Assembly: GCF_049199905.1 (NCBI RefSeq)
Contig: NZ_JBLZPK010000039.1
Location: 106,138 to 170,137 of the forward strand
Direction of reading: 5' to 3'
Source: Shinella sp032095155
Lineage (GTDB): Bacteria > Pseudomonadota > Alphaproteobacteria > Rhizobiales > Rhizobiaceae
DNA length: 64,000 nucleotides
The notes under the pieces were generated by a model. That model was given only the letters and a program-made list of their open reading frames with translations. It had not been told where the DNA came from and did no database searches. Both the position numbers and the translations under genes were made by a program. Below are positions 48,167 through 56,948 of the stretch, one piece after another; position 1 is the stretch's first letter, and the number at the start of each line of letters is the position of its first letter.

Positions 48167-49714
48167 ATGACTTTTTGGAGCAGGCCCCCCATGCGGGCCA
48201 AAGGTTTGGCATTGAGTGGCGCGACCCTTCTGGCCGCGGGGCTGGTTGCCTTCGGGCCGGCCTCGGCGGCGGATGTCATTCGTGTCGTCTCGCCCTATCA
48301 GACGACCACGCTGGACCCGATGCGGTCGGCGGCGGCCGGCAACATCGAAACCTACGGCCAGCTCTATTCGCGCCTGCTGCGGCGCAATTCGGAGACCGGC
48401 GCGCTGGAGCCCGGCCTTGCCGAGAAATGGGATATTTCCGAGGACGGAAAGACTTATACGTTCCATCTGCGCGATGCGCAGTTCTCGGACGGCTCGGCGA
48501 TTACGGCCGATGACGTGGCTTTCAGCCTTGAGCGTATCCGCAGCGACAAGAAGTCGGCTTATCCGGCGCCGCTCGGCGCGGTGGAATCGGTTAAGGCGGC
48601 TGATCCGAAGACCGTGGTGGTGACGCTCAAGTCGGCCTTCGCGCCGTTCCTCGGTAATGCCGAAATCTGGAACATGGGCATCGTCTCCAAGGCCGATGTC
48701 GAGAAGCGGGGCGAAGAGGCGGCTTTCGCCACCGTCCCGGTCACATCCGGCCCCTACGAGGTCAAGCAGTGGAAGCCGAACGAAAGGCTCATCCTCGAGC
48801 CCAATCCGCATTACTGGCGCGAGGGTTATCCGAAGTCGGACGCGACGGTCGAACTGATCGAGGTTGCCTCGCCCGAAACCCGCATCGCGATGCTGAAGGC
48901 CGGCGAGATCGATGCCGTGCGGGCGGTGCCGTGGGCACAGATCGACGAGCTGAAGACGGCCGACGCCATCGATATGCGGCTCGAGCCCTCGACCACCATC
49001 TACATGACGCTGCTCAACCACAAGCGTGAGCCCTTCTCCAATCTGCAGGCCCGGCAGGCGGCCGGCATGGCCATCGACAACAAGGCGATGGCCAAGGCCA
49101 TCACTCGCGGTTATGCCGAGCCGGCAAACACCACGCTGCCGGGCAGCGTCGATTTCCATGACAAGGATTATCCGGGCATTGCCTACGATCCCGCCAAGGC
49201 GAAGGAACTGCTGGCCGAATCCGGCATGGCGGGACACGAGGTGAAGATCCTTGCAACTGCCGATGCGCCTTCGCAGCAGACGGCGCTGCTCATCCAGGCA
49301 CAGTGGCAGGCAATTGGCCTCAAGCCCGTCATCGTCAATGTCGATGGCGGCGCCTGGTGGGATGCCACCGGCAAGGGCGATTACGACGCTGCGGCCAACT
49401 GGTGGTACAACGAGACGCCCGATCCCGATCTCGCCGTGCGCTGGGCGGTGTGCGGAAGCTGCGGCTCGAATTCCTACAACACCTTCTATGAAAACCCGAA
49501 GGTCGACGAACTCGTTGAGCAGGGCACCAAGGAGGTTGACCTGACCAAGCGCGCGGAGATCTACAAGGAGATCCAGAAGATCACCACGGAAGAGGTCGCG
49601 CAGATCCCGCTCTATTACGCGCCGAATGCGGTCGCCTATTCGAAGCGTCTGCAAGGCCTCAAGCTGACGCCTTCGCTGCAATGGACCTTGGAAGAGACGT
49701 CCATCGGCCAGTGA
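48167..49714 (+). CDS. Peptide/amide ABC transporter substrate-binding protein (family 5)
   Basis: A 515-residue periplasmic binding protein of the DppA/OppA class. The signal peptide covers about residues 1-35 (cleavage after ASA), then VIRVVSPYQTTTLDPMRS, the typical family-5 opening. KWDISEDGKTYTFHLRDAQFSDGSAITADDV near residues 85-115 (in segments) is the family signature region. GGAGGAG precedes ATG 48167. It is first in a unit with two permeases, a double ATPase, an amidase, an RpiR regulator and a NylB-like hydrolase, so its ligand is probably a peptide or other amide. Confidence 0.88.
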   Translation: MTFWSRPPMRAKGLALSGATLLAAGLVAFGPASAADVIRVVSPYQTTTLDPMRSAAAGNIETYGQLYSRLLRRNSETGALEPGLAEKWDISEDGKTYTFHLRDAQFSDGSAITADDVAFSLERIRSDKKSAYPAPLGAVESVKAADPKTVVVTLKSAFAPFLGNAEIWNMGIVSKADVEKRGEEAAFATVPVTSGPYEVKQWKPNERLILEPNPHYWREGYPKSDATVELIEVASPETRIAMLKAGEIDAVRAVPWAQIDELKTADAIDMRLEPSTTIYMTLLNHKREPFSNLQARQAAGMAIDNKAMAKAITRGYAEPANTTLPGSVDFHDKDYPGIAYDPAKAKELLAESGMAGHEVKILATADAPSQQTALLIQAQWQAIGLKPVIVNVDGGAWWDATGKGDYDAAANWWYNETPDPDLAVRWAVCGSCGSNSYNTFYENPKVDELVEQGTKEVDLTKRAEIYKEIQKITTEEVAQIPLYYAPNAVAYSKRLQGLKLTPSLQWTLEETSIGQ

Positions 49715-49776
49715 GCCGTCTCAAGCGCGCCTCGAAAAAAGGGGCGCGCCCTTGATGCTCGAACCGGAGAACCGGA

Positions 49777-50715
49777 TTGTCCCTCCTGCACCTCATTGCG
49801 CGGCGTCTGCTGCAATTGATCGGCGTGCTCGCCGGCATCAGCCTCGTGACGTTTCTCCTGGTCCACATGGCGCCTGGCGATCCTGCGCGGCTTCTAGCCG
49901 GGGATCGGGCGAGCCCTGAGACCATTGCGGCGATCCGGTCGCAATACGGACTCGACCTGCCGCTCTGGCGCCAGTTCATGACCTATCTCGTCAATTTGCT
50001 TTCGGGCGATATCGGCCTGTCGCTGCGCTTTCAGCGGCCGGTGAGCCAACTGATCGAACAGTTCATGTGGCCGACGCTGTTCCTGACCGGTTATGTTCTG
50101 TGCCTCGCCATCCCGCCCACGGTCGTGCTCGCCATCCTCGGTGCCCGCCGTCCCGGCGGTATCGCTGACCAGATCATTCGCCTTGTCGGGATTGCCGGTC
50201 TTACGATCCCGGTATTCTGGCTGGGCATCATGATGTCGCGCTTCTTCGGCGTCAGCCTCGGCTGGTTCCCCGTCTCGGGTTATGGCACCGGTTTCACCGG
50301 CCATCTTCATCACCTCTTCCTGCCGGCGCTCTCGACGGCCATCTGGCTGGTGCCGGTTCTGACGCAGAGCCTGCGCGCCGCGCTCATCGAAAAGACGACG
50401 GCCGACTTCGTCACCGCCGCACGGGCGCAGGGCGCGACGGAGCGGCAGATTTTCTGGCAGACCATGCTGCCGAACGCTGTGCTGCCGACCCTCAACCTGC
50501 TCGGTGTCATGGTGGCCTTCATGATCGGCGGCGCCGTCATCGTCGAAACCGTCTATGCGGTGCCCGGCCTCGGCACGCTGATGGTCAATGCGCTGCTCGG
50601 CCGAGACTACTACGTCGTGCAGGGCCTGACGCTGATCTTCGCGGTCTCCACCGTGCTGATCACGCTGATGGTGGACCTGCTCACCGCCTTCATCGATCCG
50701 CGCGTCCGGCTCTGA
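49777..50715 (+). CDS. Peptide ABC permease (DppB type)
   Basis: A 312-residue permease with six membrane segments. The opening RRLLQLIGVLAGISLVTFLL is typical of DppB/OppB, and the EAA loop ARAQGATERQIFWQTMLPNA lies near residue 215. The start is TTG at 49777, with GGAG seven bases ahead; no ATG fits. It forms a heterodimer with the DppC-type permease that follows after 11 bp. Confidence 0.9.
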   Translation: MSLLHLIARRLLQLIGVLAGISLVTFLLVHMAPGDPARLLAGDRASPETIAAIRSQYGLDLPLWRQFMTYLVNLLSGDIGLSLRFQRPVSQLIEQFMWPTLFLTGYVLCLAIPPTVVLAILGARRPGGIADQIIRLVGIAGLTIPVFWLGIMMSRFFGVSLGWFPVSGYGTGFTGHLHHLFLPALSTAIWLVPVLTQSLRAALIEKTTADFVTAARAQGATERQIFWQTMLPNAVLPTLNLLGVMVAFMIGGAVIVETVYAVPGLGTLMVNALLGRDYYVVQGLTLIFAVSTVLITLMVDLLTAFIDPRVRL

Positions 50716-50726
50716 GGAGATCGCCC

Positions 50727-51578
50727 ATGGCTGACAGCCCCGTTCTGGCGCAGACCGCGCCGCGTGTCCGCGTCATCACGCCGACCATGCTGATTGCGCT
50801 CGTCATCCTCGGCGGATGGCTGGTGACGGCGCTGACCGCCTCGGCGATCGCGCCCTATGATCCCGACGCCATTGACATCATGAACATGCTTTCTCCGCCA
50901 AGTGCCGCCCATTGGTTCGGCACCGACCAGGTCGGCCGCGATGTCTTCTCGCGGGTTCTGTTCGCAAGCCGGGTCGATCTGCTGCTCTGTGTGGCCGGGG
51001 TGCTTCCGCCCCTCCTGATCGGCACAACGATCGGGCTCTTGAGCGGCTATTTCGGCGGTGTGGTCGATAACGTGTTCATGCGCATCTATGACCTGACCGT
51101 CGCGTTCCCCTTCTTCGTGCTGGTGCTGGCCATTGTCGGCGTGCTCGGACCAGGGCTGCTCAATTTCATCCTGGCGCTGACGCTGGTCGGCTGGGTGAGT
51201 TATGCGCGACTGGTGCGGGCGCAGGTGCTGACGATCCGCGAAAGCGAATATATCCAGGCGGCCAAATGTCTGGGCTATGGGCCGGTCGCAATTCTCAGCC
51301 GTCACGTGCTGCCGAATGCCATCGGACCAATCATCGCCTATGCGGTCAGCGATGCGGTGCTCGTCATGCTCGCCGGTGCGAGCTTCGGCTTCCTCGGCAT
51401 GGGCGCGCAGCCGCCGCTCGCCGAATGGGGTGTGATGATCGCCGATGGGCAGGCCTTCGTGCAGCAGGCCTGGTGGATCTGCCTGTTTCCGGGATTGGCC
51501 GCCATTTCGCTCGGCCTCGGTTTTGCTCTGCTCGGCGACGGATTGGGGCAGATACAGCGTAAGGGAGTGACGGCATGA
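50727..51578 (+). CDS. Peptide ABC permease (DppC type)
   Basis: A 283-residue permease with six membrane segments. Typical DppC features are FGTDQVGRDVFSRVLFASR near residue 65 and AKCLGYGPVAILSRHVLPN near 175 (the EAA loop). The stop overlaps the ATG of the double ATPase gene (ATGA). Confidence 0.9.
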   Translation: MADSPVLAQTAPRVRVITPTMLIALVILGGWLVTALTASAIAPYDPDAIDIMNMLSPPSAAHWFGTDQVGRDVFSRVLFASRVDLLLCVAGVLPPLLIGTTIGLLSGYFGGVVDNVFMRIYDLTVAFPFFVLVLAIVGVLGPGLLNFILALTLVGWVSYARLVRAQVLTIRESEYIQAAKCLGYGPVAILSRHVLPNAIGPIIAYAVSDAVLVMLAGASFGFLGMGAQPPLAEWGVMIADGQAFVQQAWWICLFPGLAAISLGLGFALLGDGLGQIQRKGVTA

Positions 51579-53239
51579 GCGGGCTGGAAACGGGCAAGCC
51601 GCCTCTGCTCGAGGTCAAGGATCTCTCCGTCAATTTCGGCGGCTTCGCGGCGGTGAAGAACGTGTCGTTCACGCTCCAGCCGGGAGAAATCCTCGGGATC
51701 GTCGGCGAAAGCGGTTCAGGCAAATCCGTGACCTGCCGCGCCGTGATGCGGCTCTTGGCCGCCACGGCACGCGCCGAGGGCACGGTGAGGCTCGATGGAC
51801 GCGACCTGCTGACACTCGGCGAGGACGAACTGTGCGCCATTCGCGGCCGCGACATCGGCATGATCTTCCAGAACCCGGCATCGCATCTCGATCCGCTGCG
51901 CCGCATCGGCCAGCAGGTCGCGGCACCGATGATCCGCCACCTCGGCCTCGGCAAGCGCGAAGGTCTCCAGCGCGCTGTCAAGCTGCTCGAAGATGTGGGC
52001 ATTCGCGAGCCGGAAAAGCGTGCCCGCTCCTATCCGCACGAGTTTTCGGGCGGCATGAAACAGCGGGCGATGATCGCCGCCGCCATCGGTTGCCAGCCGA
52101 AGCTGCTGATCGCCGACGAGCCGACCACCGCCCTCGACGTCACCGTGCAGGCCCGCATCCTTGAATTGCTTAAGGAGCTCAACCGCAAGACCGGACTGGC
52201 GATGATCCTCATTTCGCACGATCTCGGGGTGGTCGCGGATATCTGCTCGCGCGTCGTGGTCATGCGCCATGGCGAAGTGGTGGAACAGGGGCCGATCGAC
52301 GAGGTCATCAATCGGCCGCGCCATCCCTATACGAAACTGCTGATCGAATCCCAGCCGGGCCGCAAGAGCTACGGTACGGCCGTTGGTCCGGATCAGGCAA
52401 CACCGCTGCTTCGCGTCGAAAACCTCTCGGTGACGTTCCCCGCCGGACAGGGCCTGCTCGGCGGCTTCGGAGGCGGCAATGCCTTCCGCGCCCTCGACGG
52501 CGTCGATCTCGAGATCAAGACGGGCGAAACGGTCGGCATCGTCGGCGAAAGCGGTTCCGGCAAGAGCACGCTCGCCCGGTCGATCATTCGCCTGAACACG
52601 CCGAGCGGCGGCGCGATCCGCCTGGACGGGGAAGATGTCGGGGCGCTCGATGGCGCGGCCCTGACGGCGTTCCGCCGCCGCGTGCAGATGGTATTCCAGA
52701 ACCCGTACGATTCGCTCAATCCGCGCCTGACCATCGCCGAGGCCGTCGCCGAGCCGATCTGGCGGCATGGTCTCGCGGACCTAAAAACGGCGCGGAAAGA
52801 AGCCGACACTCTGTTGGAGATGGTGGAATTGCCGAGCAGCCTGCGCGATCGCAAGCCGCAGCAGCTTTCCGGCGGGCAATGCCAGCGCGTCGGCCTTGCA
52901 CGGGCGCTGGCGTTGAAGCCGCAACTGCTCATCGCGGATGAAATCACCTCGGCGCTCGACGTCACGACGCAGGCGCAGATCCTGGAACTGCTCGTGCGGC
53001 TCCAGCGCGAGCGCTCGCTGACGCTGCTGTACATCTCGCACGATCTCGCCGTGGTGAGCAGCCTTTGCCAGCGCGTCTATGTCTTCAAGGCGGGACGCAT
53101 CGTGGAACAGGGGGTGGCACAACAGGTTCTGTCCACGCCGCAGGATCCCTATACGCAGACGCTGGTCGGTTCGATGGCCCGGCTGCCGTCCGCCCAGACA
53201 ATCCCCCCTTCACAACCGGTAGCGACCCATGCGACTTGA
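51575..53239 (+). CDS. Fused peptide ABC ATPase (DppD-DppF type)
   Basis: A 554-residue protein with two complete ATPase modules fused. Each has a Walker A GESGSGKS (about residues 45-52 and 325-332), a signature (FSGGMKQRAMIAAA; LSGGQCQRVGLARAL) and a Walker B (LLIADEPTTALD; LLIADEITSALD). The second Walker B has Ile for the usual Pro after Glu. Each is followed by a DppD/OppF-type C-terminal segment. The gene overlaps both neighbours (4 bp and 11 bp), so the transporter and amidase are translated as a unit. Confidence 0.9.
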   Translation: MSGLETGKPPLLEVKDLSVNFGGFAAVKNVSFTLQPGEILGIVGESGSGKSVTCRAVMRLLAATARAEGTVRLDGRDLLTLGEDELCAIRGRDIGMIFQNPASHLDPLRRIGQQVAAPMIRHLGLGKREGLQRAVKLLEDVGIREPEKRARSYPHEFSGGMKQRAMIAAAIGCQPKLLIADEPTTALDVTVQARILELLKELNRKTGLAMILISHDLGVVADICSRVVVMRHGEVVEQGPIDEVINRPRHPYTKLLIESQPGRKSYGTAVGPDQATPLLRVENLSVTFPAGQGLLGGFGGGNAFRALDGVDLEIKTGETVGIVGESGSGKSTLARSIIRLNTPSGGAIRLDGEDVGALDGAALTAFRRRVQMVFQNPYDSLNPRLTIAEAVAEPIWRHGLADLKTARKEADTLLEMVELPSSLRDRKPQQLSGGQCQRVGLARALALKPQLLIADEITSALDVTTQAQILELLVRLQRERSLTLLYISHDLAVVSSLCQRVYVFKAGRIVEQGVAQQVLSTPQDPYTQTLVGSMARLPSAQTIPPSQPVATHAT

Positions 53240-54680
53240 TGAATATGCAGCCCATGACGGAACCGGCCTCGCCCGCCTGCTGGTGAAAGGCGAGGTCACG
53301 CCGAGGGAGCTCGGCCGATGTGTCGAACAGGCCGTCGCGGCGGTGAACCCGACGCTGAACGCTGTCATCGAACTCTATGCGGACGCGCTGGAAAGCTTGC
53401 CGGAGGAGGCGTCCGCCACCCCCTTCGGCGGCATTCCCACCCTGACCAAGGACTTTCCCATCGAGGCGGGCCGGCCCGCCGAATTCGGCAGCCGTCTGGC
53501 ACAGGGTTTTCGCGCCGGCCACGATGCCGTCTATTGGACGCGTTTGCGCAAGGGCGGGCTGGTCAATGCCGAACGCACGACGAGCTCCGAATTCGGCGTG
53601 CCGGCGGCGACGGAATCGCCGCTCTACGGCGCAACGCGCAATCCGTGGAATCCGGAGCGCGGCGTCGCCGGCTCCAGCGGCGGTGCGGCAGCGGCCGTCG
53701 CCGCCGGCATCGTGCCTTTCGCGCAGGGCAGCGACGGTGGCGGATCGATCCGCAACCCGGCCGCGTTCTGCGGCCTGATCGGGCTGAAGCCGTCGCGCGG
53801 CCGGGTCACGGGGTCTCCGAACGCGAACGCCCCGCTTCTGGGGCTTGCAACGGCTTTCATGCTCACCCGCTCCGTGCGCGATACCGCAGCCCTGCTCGAC
53901 CTGTGCCATGGCCCGGATGCCGGCGACGGCTATGAGATCGCGCCGCCAGCGGGCACCTATCTCGATGCCATCACACGCAAGCCGAAGGGGCTGCGCATTG
54001 CGCTGTGCCTGCAGTCGTGGTCCGGCGTGCGGATCGACCCAGAGGTCGCCGCCGCGACACGGTCGGCCGCGGCGCGGTTCGCATCGCTTGGCCACCATGT
54101 CGAGGAAGCGTCGCCGGACTTTGACTATCCCGCCTTCCTCCATGCTCAGAAAGTCATCTGGGCCGCCGATGCTGCCGCGAACATGCCGGCCATGGGGCGA
54201 CTTATGAACCGGTCAATGGATGAGGCGCTTGGCGCAAGCGTGCATGCGCTGTATCGCTGGGGGCTCGGCATCTGCGGTGCCGAGCTCATTCAGGCTCTTG
54301 CCGTCTATGACCGGACAACACGGCAGATCGGGCGGTTCCTGGCCGGATACGATCTGTTGCTGACGCCGACCAGCGCCATTCTGCCGGAACCGATCGGCAC
54401 TTTCGATCCCAATCGCGCCGGCATCGACGCGGATGGCGTCTTCGACGATCTGGCGCCGAAGGAAACGTTCACCGCTTTGTTCAATGCCACCGGGCAGCCT
54501 GCGATATCCCTGCCACTTGGGCGCAGCAGCGAGGGTTTGCCCATCGGCATCCAGCTCGTCGCCCGCTTCGGGCGGGAGGACCTGCTGCTTGCGGCCGCGC
54601 GGCAAATCGAGGAAGAGATGGAGGGCGCTCCCGGCATCTGGGGGCAGGGGCGTCCGGCCATCCATGTCGGTAATTTCTAG
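53229..54680 (+). CDS. Amidase-signature hydrolase (NylA/GatA-like)
   Basis: A 483-residue amidase. The Ser-cisSer-Lys triad is Lys74 (TLTKDF), Ser149 (GSSGGA) and Ser173 (SDGGGSIRNP), spaced exactly as in amidase-signature enzymes. No signal peptide, so it is cytoplasmic. The closest functional named relatives include 6-aminohexanoate cyclic-dimer hydrolase (NylA) and other amide hydrolases; the gene context with a NylB-like hydrolase makes this comparison interesting but does not prove it. It overlaps the importer ATPase gene by 11 bp. Confidence 0.88.
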   Translation: MRLDEYAAHDGTGLARLLVKGEVTPRELGRCVEQAVAAVNPTLNAVIELYADALESLPEEASATPFGGIPTLTKDFPIEAGRPAEFGSRLAQGFRAGHDAVYWTRLRKGGLVNAERTTSSEFGVPAATESPLYGATRNPWNPERGVAGSSGGAAAAVAAGIVPFAQGSDGGGSIRNPAAFCGLIGLKPSRGRVTGSPNANAPLLGLATAFMLTRSVRDTAALLDLCHGPDAGDGYEIAPPAGTYLDAITRKPKGLRIALCLQSWSGVRIDPEVAAATRSAAARFASLGHHVEEASPDFDYPAFLHAQKVIWAADAAANMPAMGRLMNRSMDEALGASVHALYRWGLGICGAELIQALAVYDRTTRQIGRFLAGYDLLLTPTSAILPEPIGTFDPNRAGIDADGVFDDLAPKETFTALFNATGQPAISLPLGRSSEGLPIGIQLVARFGREDLLLAAARQIEEEMEGAPGIWGQGRPAIHVGNF

Positions 54681-54692
54681 GAGCTTGTCACT

Positions 54693-55613
54693 GTGGCGAA
54701 ATCGCGAAGCGGCAAGGACGCCAATAGCGTCGAGGACAAGATCGACATCGACGCGATCCTGCGCGCCCGCATGCCCGATTTCTCGCCCTCGGAGCAGAGC
54801 CTGGCGGCCTATATCCTCGACAATATCCAGATACTGCCCTTCGAGACCGGGAGCAGCATAGCTCAGGCCGTGGGTGTCAGCGAAATGACCGTGACGCGGT
54901 TCGTTCGCGGCCTCGGCTTCGAGAACCTGCGCGACCTCAAGAAGCGCCTGCGTGTAGCGGTCGCGGAGAAGGACAGTGAAGTCGACGACTACATGGCCCG
55001 CTTCCAGATGCGAGAGGGTCGCCAGCAGATGTTGCAGGAGAGCCTGCGGCTCGAGCTCGACGCCATCGTGAAGGCCTATGCCCTGACCACCACCGACGTG
55101 TGGGACGAGGCCGCAAGCTTGCTCGTGAAGGCGCGCACCATCTATGTCGTTGGCTTCCAGGCTTCGAAGGGGCTGGCCATGGATTTCGCGAGCCGCCTGT
55201 TGTGGGCTCGCTCCAACGTCATCTTCATCGACAATGCCTCCGGGACCTTCGGCGAGATCATCAATGCGGATCCCAAGCAGAGCGCCGTCGTCCTGGTGGA
55301 TACCGCCTCCTATGCTACGCGCGGCATCAAGCTGGCGGAAATTCTGAAGTCGATGGAGATGCCGCTGGTCATCGTCACCGACAAGTTCAGCCATTGGGCC
55401 TTCGCCTATACGCGCTTCGTTTTCGAGGCCCATACGCATGTGAAAACCTTCTGGGATTCTACGGCAAGCCTGAGCGTCGTGCTCAATCTGCTGATCGACG
55501 CCGTTGCTACCAAGCTCGGCCCGAAGGCCAAGCGCAACTTCGCCATGATGAGCGACATGGGCAGCCTGTTCGGGGAATTCGTCGGCGGCAGTTACCTTCG
55601 CCGCAATGATTGA
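54693..55613 (+). CDS. RpiR/MurR-family regulator with SIS domain
   Basis: A 306-residue regulator. The N-terminal RpiR-type helix-turn-helix is at about residues 28-100 (SSIAQAVGVSEMTVTRFVRG). A SIS sugar-phosphate-like domain spans about 135-270 (TIYVVGFQASKGLAMDFASR). The start is GTG at 54693, preceded by TAGGAGCTTGTCACT. It is embedded in the importer/amidase unit between the amidase and the NylB-like hydrolase and probably controls it, although the SIS domain might sense a sugar-linked ligand such as a muropeptide. Confidence 0.85.
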   Translation: MAKSRSGKDANSVEDKIDIDAILRARMPDFSPSEQSLAAYILDNIQILPFETGSSIAQAVGVSEMTVTRFVRGLGFENLRDLKKRLRVAVAEKDSEVDDYMARFQMREGRQQMLQESLRLELDAIVKAYALTTTDVWDEAASLLVKARTIYVVGFQASKGLAMDFASRLLWARSNVIFIDNASGTFGEIINADPKQSAVVLVDTASYATRGIKLAEILKSMEMPLVIVTDKFSHWAFAYTRFVFEAHTHVKTFWDSTASLSVVLNLLIDAVATKLGPKAKRNFAMMSDMGSLFGEFVGGSYLRRND

Positions 55614-55649
55614 ACGCGGCAGCGTTCCAACCGCAAACGAGAGCATATC

Positions 55650-56864
55650 ATGACCAGCACACAGTCCTTTCGTGATCCCGCCGCACCGGGAAACCCCGTC
55701 ATCCCCCGGCAGGAATGGGACCGCGCGCCGTGGAACCGCTGGACCTTCCAGCATGTCCGCGACATGATGCCGACCACGCAAGTCTGGCGCGGCCCGGGGC
55801 CGGTGAGCCCGCTGCCGGTCAATCTGCAACCTGTCGATGCCATCCCCTTCGAGGTGGACGGCCAGTATGCCACCATCGGCAGTTTTCTGGAGACGGCCTA
55901 TACCGACGGCCTGCTCGTGCTCCATCGCGGCAGCATCGTTGCCGAGCGCTACCTGAACGGCATGGCGCCGCACACGCTGCATCTGTCGCAATCGGTCGCC
56001 AAGTCGATCGTCGGCACGCTCGCGGGCATTCTGATCGGCCAGGGCCTGGTCGACCCCACGGCCTTGCTGACCTATTATCTGCCGGAGCTGGAGGCGACGG
56101 CCTATCGCGGCACGACCGTCCAGCATGTGCTGGACATGACCAGCGGCGTGCTGTTCGACGAGACCTATACCGCGCTCGATTCGCACATGGCGCAGCTGGA
56201 TGCCGCCAGCGGCTGGAAGGATCGCTGGAACCCGACCTGGCCGCTGCATGTCTGGGACCTGATCCTGTCGCTGAAGGATCTGGAGTGCCCGCACGGGGCT
56301 TCCTTCCGCTATCGTTCGATCGAGACGGACGTGCTGGCCTTCGTGTTGCAACGCGCGACCGCCACGCCGCTTGCTGAACTGGTCAGCCGTGAATTGTGGG
56401 CGCCGATGGGGGCGGAAGAGGATGCCTGTTTCACCGTCGATGCCGCCGGCTACGCGCTTGGCGACGGTGGGTTCAACGCGACGCTGCGCGATTATGCCCG
56501 TTTCGCGCTGCTGCATCTTCGCGGCGGAGAGATCGGCGGCCGGCGCATCGTTCCTGCCGAATGGATCACTGGCACGCGCTTCGGCGCCGACCCGGCGCTC
56601 TTCGGCGGCATCTATCACGACGTGCTGCCGGCCGGCGCCTATCACAACCAGTTCTGGATCGAGGATACTGCGCGCGGTGCCTATATGGCGCGCGGTGTTT
56701 TCGGCCAGCTGATCTATATCGACCCGCAGGCGGATTTCGCCGCGGTCATCCTGTCGAGCTGGCCGGAATTCGTCAACACAGTGCGCACGCGCACGGCGCT
56801 TGCGGCGGTCCGGGCCATCCGTGCGGCTTTGTCCGGCCCGGAGACCGTATCGGCGGCCCTGTAG
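55650..56864 (+). CDS. Serine hydrolase, class C beta-lactamase fold (NylB-like)
   Basis: A 404-residue hydrolase of the penicillin-recognising family. The SxxK motif is SVAK (Ser115, Lys118), and the Tyr of the YxN-like motif is Tyr221 in FRYRSIETD. The N-terminal NRWTFQHVRDMMPTTQV and the placement of Ser and Tyr closely follow 6-aminohexanoate-dimer hydrolase NylB (Ser112, Lys115, Tyr215). No signal peptide is seen, so it acts in the cytoplasm on amides or esters imported by the neighbouring transporter. Esterase/amidase relatives are common, so the exact substrate is open. Confidence 0.85.
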   Translation: MTSTQSFRDPAAPGNPVIPRQEWDRAPWNRWTFQHVRDMMPTTQVWRGPGPVSPLPVNLQPVDAIPFEVDGQYATIGSFLETAYTDGLLVLHRGSIVAERYLNGMAPHTLHLSQSVAKSIVGTLAGILIGQGLVDPTALLTYYLPELEATAYRGTTVQHVLDMTSGVLFDETYTALDSHMAQLDAASGWKDRWNPTWPLHVWDLILSLKDLECPHGASFRYRSIETDVLAFVLQRATATPLAELVSRELWAPMGAEEDACFTVDAAGYALGDGGFNATLRDYARFALLHLRGGEIGGRRIVPAEWITGTRFGADPALFGGIYHDVLPAGAYHNQFWIEDTARGAYMARGVFGQLIYIDPQADFAAVILSSWPEFVNTVRTRTALAAVRAIRAALSGPETVSAAL

Positions 56865-56948
56865 CATTCGGCGGGACAGTTCTTTTCGACGCTTGATCAC
56901 CTTCGCAAAGCAGTCTCTACTCAACCTGCAATCGGGTGAGGATTTGTT

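Noticed and set aside
54213..56924. 903-codon reading frame antisense to the amidase, RpiR and NylB-like genes
   Set aside because: It crosses three well-supported genes on the other strand and shows no family features.
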